Source: Phenylobacterium sp.
GTDB taxonomy: Bacteria; Pseudomonadota; Alphaproteobacteria; Caulobacterales; Caulobacteraceae
Direction: 5' to 3'
DNA: 64,000 bases
Assembly: GCF_016124325.1 (NCBI RefSeq)
Contig: NZ_WGNY01000017.1
Location: forward strand, 1 to 64,000
Shown here: one piece after another, positions 30,375 through 39,241 of the stretch
Layout: every line of letters begins with the position of its first letter
Position numbering within the stretch: the first letter of the stretch is position 1
The notes under the pieces: generated by a model
The model's database searches: none
What the model saw: only the letters and a program-made list of their open reading frames with translations
What the model was told of the DNA's origin: nothing
Made by a program: the position numbers and the translations under genes

Positions 30375-31073
30375 ATGGCGCCCCGGCTGGTCCTGCTCCA
30401 CAGCCCGCTCCTCGGCCCGCTCTGCTGGCGGGCCGTGGCCGATGAGCTGAGGGCGCGCGGCCTCGCGGCCGAGACGCCGGCGTGGCCCCGGCTCTCGACC
30501 CTGGGCGACGACTGCTACGCCGCCCTCGCCAACAGCATGTCGGCGACCCTCCAGCCGGCGGGCGACACCATCGTCGTGGCCCATTCCGGGGCGGGGCCGC
30601 TGATCCCGTCCGTGGCCGCGCTCGCATCCGGACGGCTGGGCGGCGTCATCTATTGCGACGCCTTGCTGCCGCACCCGGGGCTCAGCTGGTTCGACACCGC
30701 GCCGCCGGACCTGGGGCTCCAGCTCCGGGCCGGCGCGGAGCAGGGGCGGCTGCCGTCGTGGGATCGCTGGTGGCCGCCGGGCGCGCTGGAGCGCCTGGTC
30801 CCCGACGACGGCCTCCGCACGGCCCTGATCGGCGAGCTGGAGCCCATCCCCATCGACTATTTCGAGGAGCTGGCCCCCGAGCTCGGCCTGGACGCCCCGG
30901 CCGCCTTTCTCCAGCTCAGCGGCGCCTACGTCGAGGAGGCGCAGATCGCCGGCCGCCGGGGCTGGCCGGTGGTGAGCCTGCCGTTGCATCATCTCGCCAT
31001 GCTGACCCATGCGCCCGCCGTGGCCACGGCGATCGAGGGTCTGGCCCGGCGCCTGGGGGAAGCGGGTGGCTGA
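30375..31073 (+). CDS. Small alpha/beta-fold hydrolase
   Basis: A 232-residue protein with the alpha/beta hydrolase layout: LVLLHSPLLGPLCW near the N terminus as oxyanion region, a probable nucleophile Ser in VVAHSGAG (about residue 70) and a C-terminal His in LPLHHLAM. A catalytic Asp is plausible in IYCDALLP. No signal peptide. It is inserted between pepA (14-base gap) and holC (8-base overlap), so it is cotranscribed and coupled to holC. Substrate unknown. Confidence 0.8.
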   Translation: MAPRLVLLHSPLLGPLCWRAVADELRARGLAAETPAWPRLSTLGDDCYAALANSMSATLQPAGDTIVVAHSGAGPLIPSVAALASGRLGGVIYCDALLPHPGLSWFDTAPPDLGLQLRAGAEQGRLPSWDRWWPPGALERLVPDDGLRTALIGELEPIPIDYFEELAPELGLDAPAAFLQLSGAYVEEAQIAGRRGWPVVSLPLHHLAMLTHAPAVATAIEGLARRLGEAGG

Positions 31074-31524
31074 GACGCCCTGCGAGGTCTGGTTCTATCA
31101 CCTGGAGCGCACCGGGCTGGACCAGGCGCTGCCCGAACTGCTGGAAAAGACGCTGCAGCGCGGCTGGCGCGCCATCGTCCGCTCGTCGGCGCGCGAGCGC
31201 ATCGACCATCTCGACGGCTGGCTGTGGAGCTATCGCGACGAAAGCTTCCTGCCGCACGCCCCGGCCGAGGAGCCCCAGCCCGAGCGCCAGCCCATCCTGC
31301 TGACCACCGGCATGGACAACCCCAACCACGCCGACGCCCTGTTCCTGGTGGACGGCGCCCAGCCGGGCGAGCTGGCGGGCTACAGCCGCTGCATCGTCCT
31401 GTTCGACGGCGCCGACGAGGCCCAGCTGCGCAACGCTCGCACGCTGTGGACCGAGGTGAAGGCCAAGGGCCTGCCCGCCTCGTACTGGAAGCAGCAGTCC
31501 CGCGGCTGGGAGAAGCAGGCCTAG
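31066..31524 (+). CDS. holC: DNA polymerase III chi subunit
   Basis: A 152-residue clamp-loader accessory subunit that links the polymerase holoenzyme to single-strand-binding protein. It starts CEVWFYHLERTGLDQALPELLEKTL, the typical HolC N terminus, and later has HLDGWLWSYRDESFLPH and LFDGADEAQL. The GTG at 31066 overlaps the hydrolase stop by 8 bases and has GGGGGAAG just upstream; the frame continues further upstream but only within the preceding gene. It ends the pepA transcript. Confidence 0.93.
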   Translation: MAETPCEVWFYHLERTGLDQALPELLEKTLQRGWRAIVRSSARERIDHLDGWLWSYRDESFLPHAPAEEPQPERQPILLTTGMDNPNHADALFLVDGAQPGELAGYSRCIVLFDGADEAQLRNARTLWTEVKAKGLPASYWKQQSRGWEKQA

Positions 31525-31561
31525 GCGGCCGACTCGTTCTCCGCGTCGAAACATTCTCCGT

Positions 31562-31684
31562 CGTCATGGCCCGGCTTGTCCGGGCCACCCACAAGCGCCG
31601 ACGGGGCAGGCGAGGGCGCGGCGGCGCCGCCAGGCCGGCTGATCCCCCTATTCATGGGCCGCGCGGACAAGCCGGGCGATGACG
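31562..31684. repeat. Dispersed palindromic repeat with 21-bp terminal inverted repeats
   Basis: The ends at 31562-31582 and 31664-31684 are 21-base inverted copies with a single mismatch (CGTCATNGCCCGGCTTGTCCG). It lies in the 187-base gap between holC and the convergent glycosyltransferase gene. This type of sequence (CCCGGACAAGCCGGGCCATGAC) is familiar as a repeated intergenic element in alphaproteobacteria; dispersal in this genome is inferred. No transposase is present, so it is MITE- or REP-like. Confidence 0.65.
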
Positions 31685-31711
31685 GCGAACGTCGGCTGAT
31701 GCGTCGCCGGC

Positions 31712-32944
31712 CTAGGCGGCCGGGATCTCCGCGCCCAGTTCCCGCAGCAGGTCCAGCCAGGCCTCGCGTCCCTTGGCGCGGCTGAACTTGGCGACGGCGG
31801 TCTCCCGCGCGGCGGCCCGCAGGGGCGCCGAGGCCTCGGGATTGCGGCAGGCCTCGATCAGGGCGTCCGAAAGCGCTGCGACGTCGAAGAACGGCAGGAG
31901 CCGGCCGTCGACGCCGTCGGTGATGGCGTCGTGCAGGGGGGCGGTGTCGGAGCCGATCACGTAGCAGCCGCTGGCCATGGCCTCGGCCAGCGACCACGAA
32001 AGCACGAAGGGATAGGTGTAGTAGACATGCGCCGTGCTCAGCCTGAGCGCGGCCAGCATGCGGGCGTGCTCGGTGCGGCCCAGGAAGTGGACGCGGTCCG
32101 GGTCGTCGGCGACGCCGTCGAAGCACACCTCCCGCCATGTCCGCCCGTCCTCGGGCGACCCGCCATAGGGCCGCCCGCCGGCCTGGCCGAAGATCAGCAC
32201 CTGGGCCTCGGGGACCTCGGCGAGCAGGCGGGGCAGGGCGCGGGCGAAGATGTGCAGGCCTCGCAGCGGCTCCAGGTTGTTGTTGATGTGGGTGATCACC
32301 GGCGTTCCGGGAGCGATCGTGCGGCCGTCGTCCAGCGCGAACGGCTCGGCCGGTCCGGGGCGGATGGCGTCCACGTCGACCCCTTCGTGGATCACGCGGG
32401 TCCGGGTCCGCAGCAGCTCGGGCAGGGCTCCGGCCTGGAACTCGGTCGGCGCCACCAGGACGTCGGCGCCCAGATAGCCCAGCGCCATCACCGCGTTCTT
32501 GGCCTCGACCTTGTAGACCGCCTCCTGGTCGAACGGCAGGAACTCGGTGTCGAAGCCGACGTCATAGCCGCGGCCGTGGTAGTAGTACTCGGCGAAGGCC
32601 GCCATCCGGGCGTTCGGAAACACCTCGCGCAGCAGCACCGTCTCGCCCCAGCCGGGATGGGCGACGATGACGGCGGGATCCCATCCCTCCATGGCCAGGC
32701 GGCGGGCCGCCTCCAAGGCGCCGCGCGCCCGCAGCAGGTCGGCCTCGGCCCGCACCGCAAGGTCGTAGACGCCGGGCGTCGAGCCGCGCGCCAGCTGGTA
32801 CTTGTAGATCCGCACGCCGGGGACGCCCTTGGCGTGATCCTGCCCGACCGCGCAGCAGGGCACCCCGCGCGCCATCAGGGTCTCGGCCAGATCCCGGAAC
32901 TGTCCGGGGAAATTGTTGTGCACAAAGAGAACGCCGCGCGGCAT
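31712..32944 (-). CDS. Glycosyltransferase, GT4 family
   Basis: A cytosolic GT-B-fold sugar transferase of about 410 residues. The N terminus MPRGVLFVHNNFPGQFRDLA is the signature of the glycosyltransferase-4-like N-terminal family, and the C-terminal half has the GT4 donor-binding region (FLGRTEHARMLAALRLS and SWSLAEAMASGCYVIGSD, containing the conserved acidic and Gly residues). The ATG at 32944 is preceded by AAAGG; an in-frame ATG 30 bases upstream is possible. It stands alone, divergent from tRNA-Leu. It probably acts on a surface polysaccharide or lipid-linked acceptor; donor and acceptor unknown. Confidence 0.88.
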   Translation of the reverse strand: MPRGVLFVHNNFPGQFRDLAETLMARGVPCCAVGQDHAKGVPGVRIYKYQLARGSTPGVYDLAVRAEADLLRARGALEAARRLAMEGWDPAVIVAHPGWGETVLLREVFPNARMAAFAEYYYHGRGYDVGFDTEFLPFDQEAVYKVEAKNAVMALGYLGADVLVAPTEFQAGALPELLRTRTRVIHEGVDVDAIRPGPAEPFALDDGRTIAPGTPVITHINNNLEPLRGLHIFARALPRLLAEVPEAQVLIFGQAGGRPYGGSPEDGRTWREVCFDGVADDPDRVHFLGRTEHARMLAALRLSTAHVYYTYPFVLSWSLAEAMASGCYVIGSDTAPLHDAITDGVDGRLLPFFDVAALSDALIEACRNPEASAPLRAAARETAVAKFSRAKGREAWLDLLRELGAEIPAA

Positions 32945-33041
32945 GGGCGCCTTTTGCCCGCGGCGGCGGGCCATGTCACGCGGGCTCGATGCGAGGAACG
33001 GCTTGCTGGCCGACGAGCTGCCGCGATAGACCGCTCAGGGC

Positions 33042-33124
33042 GCGGCTATGGCGGAATTGGTAGACGCAACGGTTTTAGGTACCGTCGGGCAACCGTGGGG
33101 GTTCGAGTCCCTCTAGCCGCACCA
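33042..33124 (+). tRNA. tRNA-Leu (anticodon TAG), CCA encoded
   Basis: The class II cloverleaf is visible: acceptor stem GCGGCTA/TAGCCGC, D arm, anticodon stem ACGGT/ACCGT around loop TTTAGGT (anticodon TAG), an extra arm with CGGGCAACCG, T arm with GTTCGAGTC and an encoded CCA. The length is 83 bases. Confidence 0.96.
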
Positions 33125-33246
33125 GATGACTCGTGCGCTGGGCCTCCGAAACCCAGAATGAGCAACGTTCGACGACCGGAAATAGTTAAGAAAACGCCTC
33201 GTTAAGCTCGCCTGCGAAGTTTGCGGCTCGGAGGCACGCCGTAATC

Positions 33247-35139
33247 ATGCCGGGACTGGCGAGACTTTTCGAACGACTGATCGGGCCGCCGGCGCGGGGG
33301 CCGGAACTCGACGGCCCGTTGCTGGGCCTGGCGGTGCGCAACAACCTGCTGACCATCGCGGTCCACGTGGCCGCCGCCGTCGGGGTCACGTTCCTCGGCC
33401 GGACCGAGGACCGGGCCTTCTACGATTCGTGGCTGGCGGTCGTGCTGGCCGTCGTCGGCGTGCGCCTGTGGACCAATCATCGCGCGAAGCGGGCGTTGGC
33501 CCGCGGAGGCGACCTCGACCTGGCGCGGCGGCGCCGGCTTTCGCTGGTGCATTCCGCCGGGCTGCTCGTCAGCGCGGGGCTATGGGCCTTCCTCGCGATC
33601 GCGCGCCTGCCCGTCGAGCCCGAATTCGTGCGCTTCGCCATCATCATCGTCCTGTCGGCGCTGGCGGGCGGCGCGATCGGCACCCTCGCGCCGCTGCGGA
33701 TCACCGGCGCGGCCTACGGCACCTTGCTGCTGGCGCCGGCCAGCCTCACGCTGCTCCTGGGCGATGCGCACGAGCGGGTCCTCGGCGCGCTCGGGCTGGC
33801 CTACTGGCTGGTCATGATCGCCGCGCACCGGAACGGCCATACGCTGGTCGTCCGATCCATCCGGCTGGCGGCCGAGAAACACGCGCTGGTCGGGGAGCTG
33901 CGCGCCCGCAACGCCGAGATCGACGAGGCCAACCGGTCGCTCGAGGCGCGGGTCGCCGCCCGCACCGCGGAACTGAGGGACATGGCGGGCAGGGCGGAGG
34001 CGGCCAATCGCGCCAAGTCGGCGTTCCTCGCCACCATCAGCCACGAGATCCGCACCCCGCTGAACGGTGTCCTCGGCATGGCCCAGGCCATGGACCGCGC
34101 TGCGCTCGCTGCGCCCCAGGCCGGGCAGTTGGACGTCATCCGCGACTCGGCGCGCATGCTGCTGGGGATCGTCAACGACGTCCTCGACATCTCCAAGGTC
34201 GAGGCCGGCCAGCTCCAGCTTTCGCCGGCCCCCTTCGACGTCGCCGCGTTCGCCGATGGGGTGCGGCGCCTCTACGAGATGCTGGCGGTGGAGAAGAACC
34301 TGGCGTTCGAGCTCACCGTTACCGACGGCGCGCTCGGCATGCGCATGGGCGATGAGGTCCGTCTGCGCCAGATCGTGGGCAACCTGGTCGCGAACGCGCT
34401 CAAGTTCACCGAGGCGGGCGGTGTGACGATCACCTTCGATGGGGACGACGAGGGGCTGATCTGCGCCGTGCGGGACACCGGCATCGGCATCCCGCCCGAG
34501 GACCAGGCGCGGATCTTCGACCGCTTCGTGCAGGCCGACGCCTCCACGGCGCGCCGCGCCGGCGGAACCGGGCTGGGGCTCGCCATTTCGCGCGAGCTTG
34601 CGGAACTGATGGGCGGCGGGCTCACCGTCGCGTCCGACCCGGGGCGCGGCTCGTGCTTCACGGTCCGCACCGCTCTTCCGCGGGTCGAGGCCGAGGCGCC
34701 GCCAGGACCGGAGGCGGCGGCGCCCCCGGGCGTCGCCCCGTCGGCGGGCGGCGATATCCTGGTGGTCGACGACAATCCCACCAATCAGCTCGTCCTGAAG
34801 ACCCTGCTGGGACATCTCGGCCTCGCCTGCGAGACCGCCGACGACGGGGTGGCCGCGGTCGCGGCTTTCGAGGCGCGGACCTGGGGCCTCGTGCTGATGG
34901 ACGTCAACATGCCGGGGATGGACGGCCTGGAGGCCACCCGCCGCATGCGCTCGCTTGAGACCGCGCTGGGCCGGCTCCGCACGCCGATCGTGGCCGTCAC
35001 GGCGAGCGTGCTGTCGCACGAGACCGAGCGCTATCGCGCCGCCGGAATGGACGACATGCTGGCCAAGCCGATCGACGTCGCCGCGCTGGTCGATTGCCTC
35101 CAGCAGCGGTTCGGGGCGCCCCGCGACGAGGCGGCGTGA
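33247..35139 (+). CDS. Membrane hybrid histidine kinase with receiver
   Basis: A 630-residue sensor. The N-terminal membrane region has about five to six helices (between 28 and 195) with no large periplasmic loop. A coiled coil follows (about 205-255), then HisKA with phosphoacceptor His266 in [11 protein letters not shown], a HATPase domain ([35 protein letters not shown]) and a receiver with Asp552 in [13 protein letters not shown] and Lys in [10 protein letters not shown]. The layout resembles hybrid kinases that pass phosphate through a separate phosphotransferase. No partner regulator gene is adjacent, so it may be an orphan kinase. The ATG at 33247 follows a GGAGG at some distance. Confidence 0.93.
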   Translation: MPGLARLFERLIGPPARGPELDGPLLGLAVRNNLLTIAVHVAAAVGVTFLGRTEDRAFYDSWLAVVLAVVGVRLWTNHRAKRALARGGDLDLARRRRLSLVHSAGLLVSAGLWAFLAIARLPVEPEFVRFAIIIVLSALAGGAIGTLAPLRITGAAYGTLLLAPASLTLLLGDAHERVLGALGLAYWLVMIAAHRNGHTLVVRSIRLAAEKHALVGELRARNAEIDEANRSLEARVAARTAELRDMAGRAEAANRAKSAFLATISHEIRTPLNGVLGMAQAMDRAALAAPQAGQLDVIRDSARMLLGIVNDVLDISKVEAGQLQLSPAPFDVAAFADGVRRLYEMLAVEKNLAFELTVTDGALGMRMGDEVRLRQIVGNLVANALKFTEAGGVTITFDGDDEGLICAVRDTGIGIPPEDQARIFDRFVQADASTARRAGGTGLGLAISRELAELMGGGLTVASDPGRGSCFTVRTALPRVEAEAPPGPEAAAPPGVAPSAGGDILVVDDNPTNQLVLKTLLGHLGLACETADDGVAAVAAFEARTWGLVLMDVNMPGMDGLEATRRMRSLETALGRLRTPIVAVTASVLSHETERYRAAGMDDMLAKPIDVAALVDCLQQRFGAPRDEAA

Positions 35140-35285
35140 CGCCGGCCCGCGATGGGGCTTGGACGCGCGACGACACCGTGACATAAGGGCGCCTTCGCGC
35201 CGCCGGACCCTGTCCTGCGGCCATCCTCGTTTGACCTAAAGGACGGACGCGGCGCAGCGAGACGCCCTGCTCCAGGAATCTGAAG

Positions 35286-36650
35286 ATGTCGATGCAGATC
35301 GTTGAGAAGTCTGGTGAAGGCCTGAGCCGTGTCTATGGGGTGACGGTTCCCGTCGCCGACCTGACCGAGCGGCTGGAGGCTCGGATCGCCGAGATCACGC
35401 CGACCCTCAACATCAAGGGCTTCCGGCCGGGCAAGGTGCCGCCGGCCCACGTGCGCCGCCTCTATGGCAAGGCGCTGATGAGCGAGGTCGTGCAGGAGAC
35501 CCTGAACGAGACCACCCAGAAGGTGCTGGAAGACAACAAGCTGCGCCCGGCGGGCGAGCCCGACCTCAAGCCCGAGGGCGACATCGAGGCGGTGATGGAA
35601 GGCAAGGCCGACCTGGCCTACGAGCTGGCCATCGACCTGATGCCGGAATTCGAGCCGGTCGACGCCGCGACGCTGTCGCTCTCCAAGCCGGTCTACGCCC
35701 CCACCGAAAAGGAAGTGGACGAGACCGTCGCCGATCTCGCCAAGCAGAACCGCACCTACGAGCCGCGCACGGGCAAGACCGTCAAGGCGAAGGACGGCGA
35801 CCAGCTGCTGATCGACTTCATCGGCCGCATCGACGGCGAGGCCTTCGATGGCGGGACCGCCACCGACGTCGAGCTGGTGCTGGGCTCCGGCCAGTTCATC
35901 CCGGGCTTCGAGGAACAGCTCGTGGGCGCCAAGCCCGACAGCGACGCCACGGTGAAGGTGACGTTCCCGGCCGAGTACCAGGCCGCTCATCTCGCCGGCA
36001 AGGACGCGGAGTTCGAGGTCAAGGTGAAGGAAGTGCGCGCGCCCAAGGACGCGCCGGCCGACGACGAGTTCGCCCAGCGCCTCGGCCTGGAGAGCCTGGA
36101 GAAGCTGAAGGAGCTGGTGAAGGGCAACCTGGAGGAACAGTACGCCGGGGCCTCGCGCTTCAAGCTGAAGCGCGCGCTGTTGGACGAGCTGGAGTCCAAG
36201 CACGACTTCCCGCTGCCGCCCAAGATGGTCGAGTCCGAGTTCGCCGCCATCTGGTCGCAGGTCCAGCAGGACAAGGAAGGCGGCTCGCTGCCGCCCGAGG
36301 ACGCCGACAAGACCGAGGACCAGCTCGAGAAGGAATACCGCAAGATCGCCGAGCGCCGGGTGCGCCTGGGCCTCGTGCTGGCCGAGATCGGCCGCGCCAA
36401 CAACATCCAGGTCACCGAGCAGGAGCTCGGCCAGGCGATGATGGAAGAAGCCCGCCGCTACGGCGCCCAGGCCCAGGAGGTGTTCAACCTGCTGCGCCAG
36501 AACGCCAACGCCCAGGCCCAGCTCCGCGCGCCGATCTTCGAGGACAAGGTCGTCGACCTCATCGTCTCCCAGGCCAAGGTCAAGGAGAAGAAGGTCAGCA
36601 AGGACGAACTCCTGAAGGAAGACGACCTGCCGGCCGGCTACGAAGAGTAG
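35286..36650 (+). CDS. tig: Trigger factor, ribosome-associated chaperone
   Basis: A 454-residue ATP-independent chaperone and peptidyl-prolyl isomerase. The ribosome-binding N domain carries the signature region [17 protein letters not shown] (about 39-55). The FKBP-like domain is about 155-245 ([21 protein letters not shown]), followed by a long helical C domain. An in-frame ATG 6 bases downstream would give [13 protein letters not shown], closer to the family's usual N terminus; AGGA lies upstream of both. In many bacteria tig precedes clpP-clpX-lon, but here clpP and clpX are not in the window. Confidence 0.97.
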   Translation: MSMQIVEKSGEGLSRVYGVTVPVADLTERLEARIAEITPTLNIKGFRPGKVPPAHVRRLYGKALMSEVVQETLNETTQKVLEDNKLRPAGEPDLKPEGDIEAVMEGKADLAYELAIDLMPEFEPVDAATLSLSKPVYAPTEKEVDETVADLAKQNRTYEPRTGKTVKAKDGDQLLIDFIGRIDGEAFDGGTATDVELVLGSGQFIPGFEEQLVGAKPDSDATVKVTFPAEYQAAHLAGKDAEFEVKVKEVRAPKDAPADDEFAQRLGLESLEKLKELVKGNLEEQYAGASRFKLKRALLDELESKHDFPLPPKMVESEFAAIWSQVQQDKEGGSLPPEDADKTEDQLEKEYRKIAERRVRLGLVLAEIGRANNIQVTEQELGQAMMEEARRYGAQAQEVFNLLRQNANAQAQLRAPIFEDKVVDLIVSQAKVKEKKVSKDELLKEDDLPAGYEE

Positions 36651-36954
36651 CCCGCGCGGCGGAACAGCTTCCCGGGAAGGCGCTGAGGCCGGTTCGCGGC
36701 TTTTCTGCCTAACTTGCTCACGGCGTCATCCCGGACGGAGGGCGCGACGCGCCCGAAGATCCGGGACCCAGCGGCGCCACCCTCGACGCGCCCGGGCCGG
36801 CAGCTTCACCGCCGCGCGGCTGGATCCCGGCTCTACGCGCTCTCGTGAGCGCTTCGGCCGGGATGACGTTGACCTGCTTGGCCTGAGGGGTAGCCCCCAG
36901 AGCGTTTCGAGTCTTCGCGATGTCGTCCGATCGTTGCGTCGGCGCCGGCTCGAC
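36651..36954. other. Intergenic region after tig
   Basis: 304 bases without a supported gene. Just after tig there is a CTTCCCGGGAAG palindrome (about 36668-36679) and a weak short hairpin followed by TTTT (about 36684-36705), which may terminate tig. Most of the rest is the palindromic repeat at 36724-36868. The remaining part near 36880-36950 shows nothing recognisable. Confidence 0.6.
36724..36868. repeat. Dispersed palindromic repeat (CGTCATCCCGG type)
   Basis: The ends CGTCATCCCGG (36724-36734) and CCGGGATGACG (36858-36868) form a perfect 11-bp inverted repeat, with further inverted segments inside (GATCCGGGACCCAGC against GGCTGGATCCCGG). The sequence style matches the common intergenic alphaproteobacterial element that reads as GTCATCCCGG...GGATCCCGG. 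No open transposase is present. Confidence 0.65.
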
Positions 36955-37131
36955 TCAGAGCGAACGCAGCCGCCGCAGCAGCTCGGGGTTCTCCACCTGC
37001 GCGCGGCGCTCGTTGATGGCGCGATGCAGGTCGTAGGCCTCCTGCGGGTCCAGCGGCGACAGCGCCACCGGCGGCAGGTCCTCGTACGAAGGGGACCCAG
37101 ACTCGGTCACGTGCTCGGTCGGCTGGCTCAT
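36955..37131 (-). CDS. Small hypothetical protein (58 residues)
   Basis: A 58-residue soluble, acidic and proline-rich protein with no signal peptide. The start at 37131 has GGGAG 7 bases upstream. It reads SQPTEHVTESGSPSYEDLPP and then a helical LDPQEAYDLHRAINERRAQV segment ending in LLRRLRSL. I do not recognise a family. The ribosome site, a start in a normal position and a predicted helical C-terminal half support a real gene. Confidence 0.6.
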   Translation of the reverse strand: MSQPTEHVTESGSPSYEDLPPVALSPLDPQEAYDLHRAINERRAQVENPELLRRLRSL

Positions 37132-37459
37132 AGGCAGGCTCCCATCTCCCCGCGATCGCGGGGCCCATCCCACGGTTAAGGTATCATTTACCCGTCACAT
37201 CCGCCAAATCCCGAGTGCGCTGCGCCCGTTCGCCTCCGATCACAGTCTGGTGTGCAAGGTTCCACCCCGGCCGTGGGCCAGGCTTTCGAGACCCCGCGGC
37301 AATTCGGTGAACCGCGATCAGGAATCGGTTGGCTTCCGCAAGGAAGGGGTCGTAATTTGCGGAGATTACGCCGCGTCGGGGCGCGGAGCCAACCTCTGCC
37401 ACGGGCAGGGATCGACTTCTCGACCTCGGGAGTAGTGCGTCCCGGGAAGGAAGTGAGTT
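37132..37459. promoter_or_regulatory. Divergent intergenic region before the Kor operon
   Basis: 328 bases between the small leftward gene and the rightward oxidoreductase operon. It contains a perfect 16-base palindrome CCCCGCGATCGCGGGG at 37148-37163, in the leader of the small gene, and an AT-rich segment near 37180-37200 (AAGGTATCATTTACCC) that could hold a promoter. The last 20 bases carry the AAGGAAG ribosome site of the operon. No clear operator was identified. Confidence 0.45.
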
Positions 37460-39241
37460 TTGCAGCGCACGAGCGAGGTCGGGGACGACTACTTTCATAA
37501 GGTCGTCGACTGTCAGTGGGCGTGTCCGGCCCACACCCCCGTTCCGGAGTACATCCGCCTGATCGCGGAAGGCCGCTACTCCGACGCCTACATGATCAAC
37601 TGGAAGTCCAACGTCTTCCCGGGCGTGCTGGGGCGCACCTGCGACCGGCCGTGCGAGCCGGCCTGCCGCCGCGGGCGGGTCGAGGCCGAGCCGGTGGCGA
37701 TCTGCCGTCTCAAGCGGGTGGCCGCCGACCTGAAGTCCGACATCACCGACCGCCTGCCGCCGCCGGCCGCGCAGCCGAACGGCAAGCGCGTGGCGCTGGT
37801 GGGCTGCGGCCCGGCCTCGCTGACCGTGGCGCGCGACCTGGCGCCGCTGGGCTACCAGCTCACCCTGTTCGACGGCGAGACCAAGTCGGCCGGCATGATC
37901 CGCAGCCAGATTCCGCGCTTCCGCCTGCCGGAGGAGGTGATCGACGAGGAGGTCGGCTACATCGAGGCCCTGGGCGGGGTGGAGCTGCGCCTGGGCCAGC
38001 CGATCGACAGCCTGGGGGCCCTGCTGGCCGAGGGCTACGACGCCGTCTTCGTGGGCTCGGGCGCGCCGCGGGGCCGCGACCTCGACATCCCCGGCCGCGA
38101 GGAGGCCAAGGCCAACATCCACATCGGCATCGACTGGCTGAGCTCGGTGTCGTTCGGCCACATCGACCGGATCGGCCGCCGCGTGATCGTGCTGGGCGGC
38201 GGCAACACCGCCATGGACTGCTGCCGCACCTCGCGCCGGCTGGGCGGCGAGGACGTCAAGGTGATCGTCCGCTCCGGCTTCGAGGAGATGAAGGCGTCCC
38301 CCTGGGAGAAGGAGGACGCGATGCACGAGGACATCCCGATCCTCAACTACCGCGTCCCCAAGGCCTTCACCCACGAGGGCGGCCGGCTGACGGGCGTCAC
38401 CTTCGAGGTGGTCGAGGCCGTCTACGACGCCGACGGCCGCCGCAAGCTGATCCCCTCGGGCGAGCCCGACGAGCACTACGAATGCGACGACGTCCTGGTG
38501 GCCGTGGGGCAGGAGAACGCCTTCCCCTGGATCGAGCGCGACCTGGGGCTGGAGTTCGACGAGTGGAACATGCCGAAGGTCGATCCGGTCACCTTCCAGG
38601 CGACGCGCCCCGGCGTCTTCTTCGGCGGCGACGCCGCCTTCGGCCCGAAGAACATCATCTGGGCCGTCGCCCACGGCCACGAGGCCGCCGTCTCGATCCA
38701 CAAGCACTGCCAGGGGCAGGACGTGGCCGAGCGCCCGCCGCCCGGCGCCACCCTCGTGAGCCAGAAGATGGGCATCCACGAGTGGAGCTACGACAACGAC
38801 GTCTCCAACGACCGCCGCCACCGCGTGCCCCTGCGCGACAAGGCCGAGGCGCTCGCCAACGTGCGCCTGGAGGTGGAGCTGGGCTTCGACGCCCGGCTCG
38901 GCTTCGACGAGGCCCAGCGGTGCCTCAACTGCGACGTCCAGACCGTCTTCGCCGACAAGCTGTGCATCGAGTGCGACGCCTGCGTCGACATCTGCCCGAT
39001 GGACTGCATCACCTTCACCGACGACGGCGAGGAGGCCGAGCTGCGAACCCGGCTCAAGGCCCCGGCCGAAAACCCCGACCAGGACCTCTACGTCTCCGGC
39101 AAGCTCGCCACCGGCCGGGTGATGGCCAAGGACGAGGACGTCTGCCTGCACTGCGGCCTCTGCGCCGAGCGGTGCCCGACCGGCGCCTGGGACATGCAGA
39201 AGTTCTACCTCGAGATGACCCACGCGGGGCCCCATGCCTGA
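37460..39241 (+). CDS. FAD/NAD(P)-binding iron-sulfur oxidoreductase, probable electron-transfer subunit of 2-oxoacid oxidoreductase
   Basis: A 593-residue GltD-like protein. An N-terminal cysteine-rich 4Fe-4S domain has C18, C22, C61, C65, C69 and C82. The FAD-binding GCGPAS is at 115-120 and the NAD(P)-binding GGGNTA at 246-251. Two C-terminal ferredoxin-type clusters have C502/505/508/512 and C562/565/568/572. It starts at TTG 37460 with AAGGAAG upstream. Its stop overlaps the next gene by 8 bases. The arrangement matches the NADP-reducing third subunit (KorC type) known from 2-oxoglutarate:NADP oxidoreductase of Azoarcus evansii, so it likely passes electrons between the KorAB core and NAD(P). 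Confidence 0.85.
   Translation: MQRTSEVGDDYFHKVVDCQWACPAHTPVPEYIRLIAEGRYSDAYMINWKSNVFPGVLGRTCDRPCEPACRRGRVEAEPVAICRLKRVAADLKSDITDRLPPPAAQPNGKRVALVGCGPASLTVARDLAPLGYQLTLFDGETKSAGMIRSQIPRFRLPEEVIDEEVGYIEALGGVELRLGQPIDSLGALLAEGYDAVFVGSGAPRGRDLDIPGREEAKANIHIGIDWLSSVSFGHIDRIGRRVIVLGGGNTAMDCCRTSRRLGGEDVKVIVRSGFEEMKASPWEKEDAMHEDIPILNYRVPKAFTHEGGRLTGVTFEVVEAVYDADGRRKLIPSGEPDEHYECDDVLVAVGQENAFPWIERDLGLEFDEWNMPKVDPVTFQATRPGVFFGGDAAFGPKNIIWAVAHGHEAAVSIHKHCQGQDVAERPPPGATLVSQKMGIHEWSYDNDVSNDRRHRVPLRDKAEALANVRLEVELGFDARLGFDEAQRCLNCDVQTVFADKLCIECDACVDICPMDCITFTDDGEEAELRTRLKAPAENPDQDLYVSGKLATGRVMAKDEDVCLHCGLCAERCPTGAWDMQKFYLEMTHAGPHA

Noticed and set aside
30375-31073. Small hydrolase as a domain of PepA or HolC by frameshift
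   Set aside because: It has its own start and stop, a complete alpha/beta-hydrolase motif set, and both neighbours are full length.
33186-33205. CtrA binding site upstream of the hybrid kinase (two TTAA half-sites)
   Set aside because: The half-sites are 12 bases apart rather than the 7 expected for the CtrA consensus.
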